From assembly GCA_031292555.1 (NCBI GenBank), contig JARLGV010000030.1, positions 1-64,000 of the forward strand: a stretch of 64,000 bases of DNA, read 5' to 3'. Both the position numbers and the translations under genes were made by a program. Each line of letters begins with the position of its first letter. Within the stretch, counting starts at the first letter, position 1. Source of the stretch: Fimbriimonas sp. GTDB taxonomy: Bacteria > Armatimonadota > Fimbriimonadia > Fimbriimonadales > Fimbriimonadaceae. Positions 48,474 to 58,213 of the stretch are shown piece after piece. A model generated the notes under the pieces. The model did not search any database. It saw only the letters and a program-made list of their open reading frames with translations, and had not been told where the DNA came from.

Positions 48474-50984
48474 ATGAGTCTCACAACCCTCTCGCTACTT
48501 CTCTTCCTCTCCCATAGTGGAGCGACAACTGCGTCGCAAGCAGACTTCAAGATCATCCCGACTCCGGTTCGGATATTGAGAGGCACGGGAGCCTTTCGCT
48601 TCGCCGGGCCACTCGCCGTCAGCGTATCTACCGGCGACACGGATGATCGATTCTCCGCCATGGAGTTAGGGCGAGAGACAATCGACGACCTGGATATTGC
48701 CCTCAAGGTAGTAGGCGCTGGCAGAACGGCGGCGATCAGGATCGAACATTCGTCGACGCCAATCGACTCGCACGACAACGGGCAAGGCTACCGGCTGACC
48801 GTTACGAGTAAGGGCATTACGATCCTGTCCTCAAGTTCGGCCGGAACCTACTACGCCGTACAGACCCTCAAGCAGCTCATTCGGGCCAACAGAGTCGGAG
48901 GGCATTCCATTCCCGCATGTGAGATCGTCGACTGGCCGGCAATGAAGTACCGCGGTTGGCAACACGATATTAGTCGCGGTCCGATACCGACCATGGACTA
49001 CCTCAAGCGCGAGGTACGACAGCTTTCAGAGTTCAAGCTGAATATGTTTACGCTGTACACGGAGCATGTTTTCCGGCTAGCCAAGCACCCTACTATCGCA
49101 CCTTCAGACGGTATCACCGCGAGTCAGATGAAGGAACTGAGCAGCTATGGCCATAGATATCACGTCGAAGTCGTCGGAAACTTCCAGTCCTTTGGGCACT
49201 TTGCCAACATCCTCAAGGTGCCTGGCTACGCCGAACTTGGCGAGAACGGCGGCGTTTTGAGCCCAGCAAAGGAAAAGAGCTACGAGTTCCTTTCTGACGT
49301 CTACTCCGAGATCGCGCCTGCCTACGATAGCCCGTTGTTCGTCATCAACTGCGACGAGGTCTCCGGGTTGGGTGACGGTCCTAGCAAGGAGCTTGTGAAG
49401 GAGATCGGAGTTGCCGGCGTGTATGCCCGCCACATCAATCGAATCGCCTCCTTACTTAAGAAGTACGGAAAGACACCCATGATGTGGGGGGATATCGCGC
49501 TGAACTACCCCGCGATCGTGCCCCAACTCCCGAAGGACCTCATCGTTCTTCCCTGGGCCTATGATGGTCGTGAAAGCTTCGACAATCAGATCTTGCCGTT
49601 CACCAAATACGGCCTCCGCTTCATGGTTTCTCCCGGCGTTTCATGCTGGAGCCAGATTTGGCCAGACACCCAAAACGCCACCGTCAACATCTCCAACTTC
49701 ATCCGAGACGGCGCCCGTCTTGGGGCAATCGGAGTCCTCAACACTTCGTGGGACGACGATGGCCAGAACCTGTCGAACGACAACTGGTACGAATTCACAT
49801 GGGGCGCAGAATGCTCGTGGAACCCTGTGAAGATGGAGCCTGGCCACAAACCCGATGACGTTCGCGTTGCGCGAGCCCGCGCCTTCGACGCGGCGTTCTC
49901 TGCCGTGTTCTACGGCTTGCCTGGGTCCGGCCTGGCAGACGCCTTCAACCGGCTTAGTGCCTTGAGAACGAACCCGATCTCGGGTGGGATGGGTAACGGC
50001 GCTCTGTGGCGCGACCCGGTGACTACGGCAGCAAATGTCGGAGGATTCGATGCACTAAATAGCTTCTCCACCGACGTGCGGTCCCTCGAAGGCGTCTTCT
50101 CTCGTTCGCAGGCGAAAGCTCTGCGCAACGCCGACACCCTCCGCTATACCGTCTTTGCCTCGAAGGAAGCCGAATATCTCGTTGACAGCCTTGTGGCCAT
50201 TGACAAGCTCAAAGACGGTGACCCCGCTCCCGCCGAACGGCTCTGTGACGAAGCTTCTGCACTAAAACGGGAGTTCGGCGTCCTTTGGCTGCATGAAAAC
50301 CGGAATTGGTGGCTTGACCGAAACCTAAAGAAGTTCGACGATCTTATCGATCGCCTCAAGGCAATTTCCCACCGCGTGCTGATCGACACCACTTCTCATG
50401 ACGAGGCAGGCGCCCCCGTTGAGATCCATGCGCTTCGTCCGGGAGCAAAGACCTACTACACAGTGGACGGTACCGACCCCAGCGCCTCATCCACGCCATA
50501 CACCGGACCCGTCGTCCTTCAAAAGTCGACGACTGTCAAAGCCTTTGGAATCTGGTCCGATGGAACCTCATCTCCGATCGAATCCAAGAAGTTCTACCTT
50601 CCAGTATTCCCGTGCAAGTTCGTGACGAATCTGAGGCCGTCGGACGATAACTCGTATGCCAAGGCATTCGACGGCTCTCCTAACACCTTTTTTTGGTCAG
50701 ACGGTGAGGTTGTTAAGGGCGACTACTTCGAAGTCCTGTTGACCCAGCCGAGGGAGATCACTGGCATTCATGTGATAACCGGGCATCGCGCCCACCCCCA
50801 AGACTTCCTTCAACACGGAATTCTGGAGATATCGGCCGACGGAGCATCATTCACCAAAGTCGCTGAATTCCGTGATGGCATCGCCGATGCCGATCTGTCT
50901 CACCAGATGGTCAAAGCGATCCGGTTGAAAGTCACGGACAATCAGCCGAACTGGCTAATTGTCCGCGAGATCGAACTGAAGTAA
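48474..50984 (+). CDS. Glycoside hydrolase family 20 (beta-N-acetylhexosaminidase-like)
   Basis: 836 residues from ATG at 48474; earlier starts fall inside the terminator. A signal peptide (LTTLSLLLFLSHSGATTA) leads to the GH20b alpha/beta domain (IIPTPVRILRG, GYRLTVTSKGITILSSSSAG with YYAVQTLKQL), then the GH20 barrel (MKYRGWQHDISRGPIP, LNMFTLYTEHVF, catalytic pair D294-E295 in NCDEVSGLG, MMWGDIAL). A chitobiase C-terminal-like domain (GAKTYYTVDGTDPSASSTPY) and a discoidin-like beta domain (DNSYAKAFDGSPNTFFWSDG) finish it. It should release terminal GlcNAc/GalNAc outside the cytoplasm. It converges on the symporter gene with an eight-base gap. Confidence 0.92.
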   Translation: MSLTTLSLLLFLSHSGATTASQADFKIIPTPVRILRGTGAFRFAGPLAVSVSTGDTDDRFSAMELGRETIDDLDIALKVVGAGRTAAIRIEHSSTPIDSHDNGQGYRLTVTSKGITILSSSSAGTYYAVQTLKQLIRANRVGGHSIPACEIVDWPAMKYRGWQHDISRGPIPTMDYLKREVRQLSEFKLNMFTLYTEHVFRLAKHPTIAPSDGITASQMKELSSYGHRYHVEVVGNFQSFGHFANILKVPGYAELGENGGVLSPAKEKSYEFLSDVYSEIAPAYDSPLFVINCDEVSGLGDGPSKELVKEIGVAGVYARHINRIASLLKKYGKTPMMWGDIALNYPAIVPQLPKDLIVLPWAYDGRESFDNQILPFTKYGLRFMVSPGVSCWSQIWPDTQNATVNISNFIRDGARLGAIGVLNTSWDDDGQNLSNDNWYEFTWGAECSWNPVKMEPGHKPDDVRVARARAFDAAFSAVFYGLPGSGLADAFNRLSALRTNPISGGMGNGALWRDPVTTAANVGGFDALNSFSTDVRSLEGVFSRSQAKALRNADTLRYTVFASKEAEYLVDSLVAIDKLKDGDPAPAERLCDEASALKREFGVLWLHENRNWWLDRNLKKFDDLIDRLKAISHRVLIDTTSHDEAGAPVEIHALRPGAKTYYTVDGTDPSASSTPYTGPVVLQKSTTVKAFGIWSDGTSSPIESKKFYLPVFPCKFVTNLRPSDDNSYAKAFDGSPNTFFWSDGEVVKGDYFEVLLTQPREITGIHVITGHRAHPQDFLQHGILEISADGASFTKVAEFRDGIADADLSHQMVKAIRLKVTDNQPNWLIVREIELK

Positions 50985-50992
50985 CGGACCTC

Positions 50993-52840
50993 CTAGACGG
51001 CCGCCTCATCGGCGGCCTCCGTCTGTCCGACGATGTTCCAGCCCCTCTGCTGAAGGTGACGATAGATCGTCACCGCCGCCGCCGTGCCAATCCCCAAGAA
51101 GACACAACCGATTGGGTAGTCGCCGAAGATGATCTTGCCCATTCCAAATAGGAACATGTAGATCATTACGCAGCCGAGGAACCAGTCGAGGAGATTCGGC
51201 AGGCCGTCCTGCACTGGAACCACGTCGGTCGCCTTCTTCGCGATAGGTCCCCAAAGGGCGGCATTCGGCCGAACGCGCCGGTAGAACGACAGTAGCACCT
51301 TTTCGTCCTCCGGTGCGGTCGCCATCGTCACAACCAACCACACTACTGTCGATACCCCGACGGTGATCAGCATCGTATAGGCGAACTGCAGAGCGTCGTC
51401 ATCCTTGGACATTGGGAACAGGCTTACGAAGACCCAGTACTTCAGGACAATCGAAACAACCAACGACGCGATCATTGCGGAGATCTCGCTCCAAGCATTG
51501 ATCCGCCACCAGAACCACCGCAAAATGAAGACTGCACCCGTTCCCGCGCCAATGGAAAGGAGGAACTCCCAAGCATGACTGATGCTGTCCATGTAGCGAG
51601 TCACGACGCACGACAGCAGCATAAGGCCGAGGGTCACAATCTGAGAGGTGCGGATATAGTGCTCGTCGGAGGCGTTGCGCTTGAGGAATCGGCGATAGAC
51701 GTCGCTGACTAGATACGATGCACCCCAGTTCAGCTGGGTTGCGATCGTCGACATATATGCGGCTGCAAACGCGGCGACCATGAGTCCTCCGAGTGCATGG
51801 GGGAAGACCTTGGGGTCCACAACCGTCATGACGAATCCGGACTCTTTGTCCTTTAGATTCGGATACAGGACGACCGAGGCCAACGCCGTGAGAATCCACG
51901 GCCAGGGTCGAATCGCATAGTGCGCGATCGAGAACCACAGGGTTGCGAGGAGTGAGTTTTTCTCGTCCTTGGCAGAGAACATGCGCTGGGCGATGTAACC
52001 ACCTCCGCCGGGTTCTGCACCTGGATACCAAGAGGCCCACCACTGGACTCCTAGGTACACGCAAAAGGCCATGACGGGCATCCATGCGGACCCGATTTGC
52101 GGAACGAATGACAGAATGGACCCATGCCCCTTCGTGGCATCGATGGCCAGCAACTTGTCCTTCATCTCGCCCATGCCGCCCGCAGCATTAACCGCGTAGT
52201 AGGCCAAGACAATCACCATGCCCATCTTCAGGAAGAACTGGAACATGTCCGTGACCATGACTCCCCAAAGGCCGGACAAGGCGGAGATCGATGCGGTCAG
52301 CAACATGATCACAAACACGACGACGAGCGCGGCAACCTTGGGATCGGTAATCCCCAGAGCAGGAACACTCAGACCTGGAAAGACCACGGTCAGGATCTTG
52401 ACCATTGCCAGGTTCACCCATCCCATAACAATGAGGTTCACCGGCAATCCCAGATAAATGGCGCGAAATCCTCGAAGAAACGCAGCCGGCTTTCCGCTGT
52501 ACCTTAGCTCCGCCAATTCGACTTCGGTGGTCACGCCTGACCTGCGCCATAGCCGCGCGAAGAAGAACACGGTCAGCATGGCGCTGAAGAGCATGTTCCA
52601 CCACAGCCAGTTCCCGGCGATGCCCTTGCTCGCGACAAGTCCGGTAACTGCAAGCGGTGTGTCGGCAGCGAAAGTCGTCGCCACCATGCTCGTGCCGGCT
52701 AGCCACCAGCCGACATTCCGACCGCCAACAAAGAACTCGTTCGTCGACTTTGTCGCCCGTTTTCGGTAGTAGAGGCCAACGCCCAAATTGAAGGCGAAAT
52801 AGGCAAAAATGACGAGCCAATCGAAAGCGTTAAGTTTCAC
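50993..52840 (-). CDS. Sodium:solute symporter (SSS family)
   Basis: 615 residues from GTG at 52840. About 13 membrane helices; the start FDWLVIFAYFAFNLGVGLYY and the signature FFVGGRNVGWWLAGTSMVAT are typical of SSS proteins; helix 5 to 9 motifs include MLLTASISALSGLWGVMVTD and MSTIATQLNWGASYLVSDVY, the Na+ site region. It lies 78 bases downstream of the GH89 gene on the same strand and faces a GH20 gene, so import of N-acetylglucosamine or a related sugar is a reasonable guess. The last codons form a GGCCGCC/GGCGGCC hairpin. Confidence 0.92.
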   Translation of the reverse strand: MKLNAFDWLVIFAYFAFNLGVGLYYRKRATKSTNEFFVGGRNVGWWLAGTSMVATTFAADTPLAVTGLVASKGIAGNWLWWNMLFSAMLTVFFFARLWRRSGVTTEVELAELRYSGKPAAFLRGFRAIYLGLPVNLIVMGWVNLAMVKILTVVFPGLSVPALGITDPKVAALVVVFVIMLLTASISALSGLWGVMVTDMFQFFLKMGMVIVLAYYAVNAAGGMGEMKDKLLAIDATKGHGSILSFVPQIGSAWMPVMAFCVYLGVQWWASWYPGAEPGGGGYIAQRMFSAKDEKNSLLATLWFSIAHYAIRPWPWILTALASVVLYPNLKDKESGFVMTVVDPKVFPHALGGLMVAAFAAAYMSTIATQLNWGASYLVSDVYRRFLKRNASDEHYIRTSQIVTLGLMLLSCVVTRYMDSISHAWEFLLSIGAGTGAVFILRWFWWRINAWSEISAMIASLVVSIVLKYWVFVSLFPMSKDDDALQFAYTMLITVGVSTVVWLVVTMATAPEDEKVLLSFYRRVRPNAALWGPIAKKATDVVPVQDGLPNLLDWFLGCVMIYMFLFGMGKIIFGDYPIGCVFLGIGTAAAVTIYRHLQQRGWNIVGQTEAADEAAV

Positions 52841-52918
52841 GGGTGACCTTATTCACGCTTGACCGGCACGGCAACCGCCGCGCCTCGGCAAGCCCGTCCG
52901 ACATCTTACACTATCCTT

Positions 52919-55510
52919 CTAGGTACCGCCCGCCTTAGCACGGAACACCTTCACCTCGTAGAGGTGTACGCCCACGTTCGCGCTGTTGAAAAGCATGTTC
53001 ACGCGTACATATCGGGCCAGAACCGGCTCAAACGCATGCGTTGTGCCTCGGGGCGATGCCGGAGTTGTGTTCTTGGTCATATCCACGACGGTTGCCCAGT
53101 GTTCGCCGTCCTCCGACGCCTGGACGGTGTACTGGTAGTAGCGCCCGCCGTCGTGATAGGGATAAATCTGCACGCGATCGATGCGTTCTGATTTCTCGAG
53201 ATCGATCTGGATCCACTGCGGATAGGGTGATGCCGACCAATACTCTCCGCTCGTCCGTCCGTCTACCGCAGCCTGAGGGAGATGACCTCCTTCAACCCCG
53301 GCAGACGAGGTCACTGGCTTCCCTACCGCAATGCCGGGATCCGATGCCGCAAAAGTCGGCAAGGGATACTTGGCAAGGAGTTGCCGCGCAAGAGCGACGC
53401 CACTTTCCTTCGTCTCGTCTGCAGAAAGGCCAATCTGCTGGGTCCATTCAGCCTCCCACTCAGCGATCGACTGGTCCCAGGCTCCGGCATCGAATGGCTT
53501 TGATTCGCTCTCGACCAGAACGCGCAGCATCCGAATCCAACGCTGCTTGTAGAAGCTCGAAACAAGGCCGCTCCATTCCTTCCAAGCGTAGTCATGGAGA
53601 ATCGGACCGCCCCAGATCGTAACCTGCAATTTGGCGTTCCTCTCCATAAGGTCCTGTTCCGCCTTGTTTCGGCCCCACCGCCGTGCATTGTCGACCCAAG
53701 TCGAAAGCCGGTACTCGGGCATCGTTCCCAGCAACGCATCGAGATCGTCGAGGGTTTTGAAGTAGCGAGCCGTCTGCAGGGTGAACCCAGCCGGTTGATT
53801 CGCGTCTCGATCGATAAGTGCCTGCATCCAGTATGCCGCCGCAATCTCCTCCAAGTACCGCTTCATCAGGTCCACGATGTCTTGCTCGTAGAGATGATTC
53901 GAACCGATATCCTTGGAGGCGCTCAGAAGCAATCCGATCGCCTTGCCGATTTCACCGGCAGCCGCGCTAGGTTCGCCACCAAAATCGACTCGCGGCCGAG
54001 TCATGAAGCGGCAGTCTTCAGGTGGATAACTTCCGTCGTAAACCCGTTTGAGCAGGATCTTCCAGGCTTCTTCCACCGCAGGGGGACAGGTTCCGTACCG
54101 AGCCTCTGCATACTGACGCAGCCACGTCTCCATATCCGGCGCTTCGGTTCGCCACATCATGTCGGTCGCCAGTTCGTACACGACAGGATTCTGCTCGATA
54201 CCTTCCGGTGTAATACCCATGCCGCTCATCTGCCCATGGTCGGGATCGGACAGCGCCTTCATCGGACGTCGAGCGAACTCGGCGAGGTCGCCGAAGAGGG
54301 TGGTCGTCTCCCCGAAGTTGTGCAGCGTGCAGTAGATCCACTGCTTCTTGCGCACCGCCGGCTGCGCGCGCCATACCTCCATGGAATCGCAAGCAAGGTC
54401 AATGATGATCATTCGATCGTCGGGCACCGCCTTAAGGAATGCATCGGTCTCCTTCTCGCCCCAAAAACCACGGTCGTTATAGAACAGCCAGCCCTGCATA
54501 ACCCAACTTCCCTTCGGATCTCCGGCGAGGATGGCCTTGTAGACTGCGTCGCCAGTCGCCTGCAGATCCTCGTATTTAGTGGCCGGGCCCAAACGCGGCG
54601 TCATCTCGTTGTAAACGTCGGCAAGGTACAGATGACTCGTGCCGAACGCCTTCACGTAGTCCTTGACAAATTCGCGCCCGATCTCCAGGTAGAGCGGGTC
54701 CCTCGGGTTGAGAAGCAGTGTTGACTCAAACCCTGCCCAAGCGCTGGATTCCGCGATCTGCGCCGTAGGATGGCTCTTTCTGAACGCTGGAGGCACGAAT
54801 CCCGAGAATGCCGGAGTCACTGGCGTCATTCCCAGTGCCCTCTCGCGAATGAGGATCTGCTTCTGAAGAGCGGCTTGCCCATCGATCCAGCTTTGAGGCA
54901 GCGGCCCGCCATGGCTGTTGATATTCCCCATCCGGTGCCAAGGCAAAAACGCCGGACCCGCAAAATAGGTTCGGATCTCCAAATCACTCAAGCCGTATTT
55001 GCGCCAGACCTTCTCCCAGATCGCCTCCTGGCCGTTCATTGCCAGCGGCATGTTTATCCCGTGGAGAGCCATCCAGTCGATCTCCTGTTCCCAGCGCTTC
55101 CAGTCCCACCAAACAGTGGAGTAGCCGAACGTGCAGACGTTGAAGTAGTGGCGATACCGGTTTGGGCAAACCACCCTCGTCTTGGGCATGCCAGGAAGGG
55201 CGCGAGGCAAGTCCACATGCATGCGGCCCCAAGTGACTTGGCACTTACAGACGTTTCTGATGTAGTCGTAGGCCCCCCTGCAGATCGCAACCGAATTCGA
55301 CCCGGCAACGGTCACTTTTCCCCCGCTTGCCTCAACTTCGTAGGTGTCAAGACCGTTCGTCAGCGGTAAATCTGACAATTTGAACTTCGCTGCCGAGGAG
55401 CCCACCGTGCGTTTCAAAACGCCTTGAGCTGCATCAGTCGACGGCGACCCAAGGGCTACTCCTACCAGGGCTGAAAGTGAAAATGCTAAGACGAGGACAC
55501 GATGGTACAC
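52919..55510 (-). CDS. Alpha-N-acetylglucosaminidase (GH89, NAGLU-like)
   Basis: 863 residues from GTG at 55510, giving a signal peptide (HRVLVLAFSLSALVGVALG); a longer frame to 55603 would overlap the PAP2 gene. The NAGLU domains appear in order: an N-terminal domain (GRMHVDLPRALPGMP), a TIM barrel (YSTVWWDWKRWEQEIDWMAL, LPWHRMGNINSHGGPLP, catalytic LYLADVYNEMTP, WIYCTLHNFGETTTLFGDL) and an all-helical C-terminal domain. A discoidin/F5-8 C domain (PQWIQIDLEKSERIDRVQIY) ends it, absent from human NAGLU. It removes alpha-linked GlcNAc outside the cytoplasm. Co-directional with the PAP2 and symporter genes. Confidence 0.93.
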   Translation of the reverse strand: MYHRVLVLAFSLSALVGVALGSPSTDAAQGVLKRTVGSSAAKFKLSDLPLTNGLDTYEVEASGGKVTVAGSNSVAICRGAYDYIRNVCKCQVTWGRMHVDLPRALPGMPKTRVVCPNRYRHYFNVCTFGYSTVWWDWKRWEQEIDWMALHGINMPLAMNGQEAIWEKVWRKYGLSDLEIRTYFAGPAFLPWHRMGNINSHGGPLPQSWIDGQAALQKQILIRERALGMTPVTPAFSGFVPPAFRKSHPTAQIAESSAWAGFESTLLLNPRDPLYLEIGREFVKDYVKAFGTSHLYLADVYNEMTPRLGPATKYEDLQATGDAVYKAILAGDPKGSWVMQGWLFYNDRGFWGEKETDAFLKAVPDDRMIIIDLACDSMEVWRAQPAVRKKQWIYCTLHNFGETTTLFGDLAEFARRPMKALSDPDHGQMSGMGITPEGIEQNPVVYELATDMMWRTEAPDMETWLRQYAEARYGTCPPAVEEAWKILLKRVYDGSYPPEDCRFMTRPRVDFGGEPSAAAGEIGKAIGLLLSASKDIGSNHLYEQDIVDLMKRYLEEIAAAYWMQALIDRDANQPAGFTLQTARYFKTLDDLDALLGTMPEYRLSTWVDNARRWGRNKAEQDLMERNAKLQVTIWGGPILHDYAWKEWSGLVSSFYKQRWIRMLRVLVESESKPFDAGAWDQSIAEWEAEWTQQIGLSADETKESGVALARQLLAKYPLPTFAASDPGIAVGKPVTSSAGVEGGHLPQAAVDGRTSGEYWSASPYPQWIQIDLEKSERIDRVQIYPYHDGGRYYQYTVQASEDGEHWATVVDMTKNTTPASPRGTTHAFEPVLARYVRVNMLFNSANVGVHLYEVKVFRAKAGGT

Positions 55511-55586
55511 ACAAGAAGTATGCGAGAATTCGGCTGCGGCCGACCGGCTGGACGTGCTCCATGTGCCCACCCAACGGAACAAGCTA

Positions 55587-56141
55587 TCAGTCAGCGGTCT
55601 CAACGACCCGAACTTTGACTTTGGGAAGCACGATGTAGAGCAAACAACCGCTCCCTATCCCGAGGCAGGCGCCGGCAAGAACATCGGTCGGCCAGTGGAC
55701 TCCTCGATAGATTCGGCTGAAGCCGACGAGAATCGCCCACAGAAAGGAGCTGACAGCAATCCAACGGAAACGCGAGTTCCATGCCATCAGCGTCAACATC
55801 GTCGCAAACCCAAATGATGTGGTCGTATGGCCGCTGGGGAAACTGCCCAAGAGATGAGGCTCCTGCCGGATGGCGAACGCCAAATTGCTCGGGCGGTCCC
55901 TTGGTATGAGCTGCTTGATGACGTCAGCTAGCAAAACGCCCGAGACGAACACAGTGATCAAAAGGGGGAGCACGTAGTGCTTCGTGCGCTTGCCGAACAG
56001 AAAGAGGAAGGGCGCGAGAGTTGGGAAGAGCCCCAGGCCAGAATAGCTCAGAACCATAAAGACAGGGTCCAGCCAATGGCTGGACCAACCAATGTTGATC
56101 GAGCGGAATTCGCTCAAATCCCACTGATAAAGCCAGTCCAT
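55587..56141 (-). CDS. PAP2-superfamily membrane phosphatase
   Basis: 184 residues with about five membrane helices. The three PAP2 motifs are complete: KQLIPRDRP (motif 1, KxxxxxxRP), PSGHTT (motif 2) and SRIYRGVHWPTDVLAG (motif 3, SRxxxxxHxxxD), so the His-based phosphatase site is intact. Members dephosphorylate undecaprenyl pyrophosphate or phosphatidic acid on the periplasmic side. It precedes the GH89 gene by 76 bases on the same strand; the functional link may be incidental. Confidence 0.93.
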   Translation of the reverse strand: MDWLYQWDLSEFRSINIGWSSHWLDPVFMVLSYSGLGLFPTLAPFLFLFGKRTKHYVLPLLITVFVSGVLLADVIKQLIPRDRPSNLAFAIRQEPHLLGSFPSGHTTTSFGFATMLTLMAWNSRFRWIAVSSFLWAILVGFSRIYRGVHWPTDVLAGACLGIGSGCLLYIVLPKVKVRVVETAD

Positions 56142-56165
56142 CCACTAATCGTACCGGTCGATAGC

Positions 56166-57611
56166 TTATTTTTTCTTTACAGTTACGACGATGACTATCC
56201 GGCGCATCACTACGGGCTTGGCGGTCGATCCTTGCAGCACAGGCCTAACCGGCGCCGTGTTGAGCTTCAATTGCATACCTGCATGAATGGAGGACTTTTC
56301 ATTCACAACCGGACTGACCGTGGCATTCACACTAGTACCGCTGTTTATTCGGCGTTGAACTTTGAAATCAGATGCGTCTTGACGAGGCGCGTTTCCTGCA
56401 AGTTTCTTTTGAGAGAATCCGCCGGCTGCTTCCCTTGCGAACCTGTTTGAAGGTCCTGCGGACGCCGCTCCAAACTGACCTCCGCCTATCGAGCGGCCCC
56501 CGGGGGCTGCTCCGGCGGCGCCTCCACCAAGGCCACCGGCAAAGCCACCGCCACCTCCTCGCTGACCGTCAACACGACCACTTTTGCCGCCGCCTGCCCC
56601 ACCGATGCCTCCCGCAATAGTGCCCGCTGCGGTGGACGCTTCGGTCGGTCCGCCATCGATGGGTTTCCCTACAGAAAGTCCCACGTCCGCGAGATCTCTA
56701 GCTACCGGCTCTCGAAACGGAAGTCTCTTCAGTTGGTCGATCGTATGGCTAACTTCCCCTTCCGGGACGTCCACAACGAACGTGTGCCCTTCCTTGTCTG
56801 AAAGTCGGTCACTCGCGGCGACAGCGCCTTGTGATTTGAATCGACTAAGGACGCCACGGACGGCTTGCTCGCCCCTATCGATCGATTCAAATGCCAGCAC
56901 CACCGTCTCGACCTCAGGGGGATTCGACGGGGTTAGTGGCAGACTCGTGACGCGATCTCGCAAATTCGACCCACTAACGTTCGGCGCATAGGAATGGTTG
57001 GCACGCTTCGCCATCTCGGTGCGAAAGCTACGACCTAGTGGCGATTTCTCGTGTCTCATGGCCACCCATTTCTGTTGGCCCCTTGAAGCCTTCGCTCTTG
57101 GTTTGGAATCTGTATCAGGATGCTCGGCGTCACTTTTTGCCGACGAGCCAGAACTCAGGGCAACATTTGGAGCCACTGGTTGGGGTCCCGCCAATGCGGG
57201 AGCCTTTGTAGAGTCAGACCTGTCCATCGAAATGCGGTCTTCCTTCATGGCGACTGCCGGAGCCGACGCCGTCGCCGACGTGGCGTCCGCCGATGAGGCT
57301 TTCGATCTGACAATGGGATGAACAGAAACCAGGAGAACCGCACAAGCCACTGCCGCCAAGCCTCCTGTCCAAAGCACTGGATTTGTGCGCCATGACGGCG
57401 CATGTTTCGCTGAATGCAGTGCCAGAAGCGTTGCCTCCAGGCCAACCGATTCGGGTTGGGTTACCTGACCCAGTGCGGCCGTCACCGACATAATCTCCTG
57501 CAACTCTCGTCGGAGAACAGGATCCGATTGAAGGGCGTTGCGGATCTCTTCAGATCGCGTCGGCGAAAGCTCCCCGTCCAGGTAGGCCTTCAAGTCATCG
57601 CACAGACTCAC
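56166..57611 (-). CDS. Membrane anti-sigma factor with Gly-rich periplasmic region
   Basis: 481 residues. Residues 1-70 form an anti-sigma N-terminal helix bundle (CDDLKAYLDGELSPTRSEEI) without the HxxxCxxC zinc motif. One membrane helix (GGLAAVACAVLLVSVHPIV) spans about 84-102. The periplasmic part holds a small alpha/beta domain (VETVVLAFESIDRGEQAVRG, HTFVVDVPEGEVSHTIDQLK), a Gly/Ala-rich stretch of about 70 residues, and a beta-like tail ending KPVVMRRIVIVVTVKKK. Its ATG overlaps the sigma-factor stop by four bases, so it is almost surely the cognate regulator. The signal is unknown. Confidence 0.82.
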   Translation of the reverse strand: MSLCDDLKAYLDGELSPTRSEEIRNALQSDPVLRRELQEIMSVTAALGQVTQPESVGLEATLLALHSAKHAPSWRTNPVLWTGGLAAVACAVLLVSVHPIVRSKASSADATSATASAPAVAMKEDRISMDRSDSTKAPALAGPQPVAPNVALSSGSSAKSDAEHPDTDSKPRAKASRGQQKWVAMRHEKSPLGRSFRTEMAKRANHSYAPNVSGSNLRDRVTSLPLTPSNPPEVETVVLAFESIDRGEQAVRGVLSRFKSQGAVAASDRLSDKEGHTFVVDVPEGEVSHTIDQLKRLPFREPVARDLADVGLSVGKPIDGGPTEASTAAGTIAGGIGGAGGGKSGRVDGQRGGGGGFAGGLGGGAAGAAPGGRSIGGGQFGAASAGPSNRFAREAAGGFSQKKLAGNAPRQDASDFKVQRRINSGTSVNATVSPVVNEKSSIHAGMQLKLNTAPVRPVLQGSTAKPVVMRRIVIVVTVKKK

Positions 57612-58114
57612 CTTGCCGCCTCCTCTGTACTGAAAAGGGCCCGCCTCATCTGCTGAAACGCATGATGAAGGCGTGACTTCACGGTTCCTACCGGAACCTG
57701 GAGGATGGCCGCCGCTTCCTCATACGTTAGCCCTTCGATCTCATGGAGCAAGACGACCTCCCGGTGCTCCGCGGACAGCTTCGACAGAGCCTGATTCAAG
57801 GCGTGGCGGTCCACGATATCGGACTCCCCTTGAACGTTTGCCACAATCTCCAGATCGACGACCAACGGCAACGGCTCGGCTACCGATCGGCGTCTCTCCC
57901 TTCGACATTCGTTGTGGGCGATACCAAACAGCCATGTCGTCAAGCTCGATTCGCCTCGAAACTTATGTAGAACCCGTTGGGCGGTCAAAAACGTCTCCTG
58001 AGATACGTCCGCAGCCCGGTCGGGCCCGACTCGACGCGCACAAAAACGAAACACCGCATCATAGTGCTGCCGCGCAATTGTTGCCATGTCGAGTTCGGAG
58101 GATCGTCTGATCAT
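57608..58114 (-). CDS. ECF-type RNA polymerase sigma factor
   Basis: 168 residues. Region 2 is visible in HYDAVFRFCARRVGPDRAAD and DVSQETFLTAQRVLHKFRGE, with LTTWLFGIAHNECRRERRR, and region 4 in LSKLSAEHREVVLLHEIEGL and YEEAAAILQVPVGTVKSRLH. This is the minimal sigma-70 family (ECF) layout. It directs RNA polymerase to a small regulon and is coupled by ATGA to the anti-sigma gene. No autoregulatory promoter motif could be identified in the 99 bases before the divergent VanX-GrpB gene. Confidence 0.94.
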   Translation of the reverse strand: MIRRSSELDMATIARQHYDAVFRFCARRVGPDRAADVSQETFLTAQRVLHKFRGESSLTTWLFGIAHNECRRERRRSVAEPLPLVVDLEIVANVQGESDIVDRHALNQALSKLSAEHREVVLLHEIEGLTYEEAAAILQVPVGTVKSRLHHAFQQMRRALFSTEEAAR

Positions 58115-58213
58115 TGACCGAACCGTCTACGCTCGCATCTCCTGTCTTTAGGTGTTGCCATTGACGGTGAATGTTCAATCAATCATAGCGGAGATTGTCA
58201 AACGTTCCAGTGA

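Noticed and set aside
53594-54724. Plus-strand open frame of 376 codons
   Set aside because: It lies entirely antisense to the well-supported GH89 gene, has no family signature, and its composition (Arg/His/Pro-rich) is that of a GC-rich shadow frame.
55511-55603. N-terminal extension of the GH89 protein
   Set aside because: It overlaps the PAP2 stop and puts 31 hydrophilic residues before the signal peptide; GTG at 55510 is preferred.
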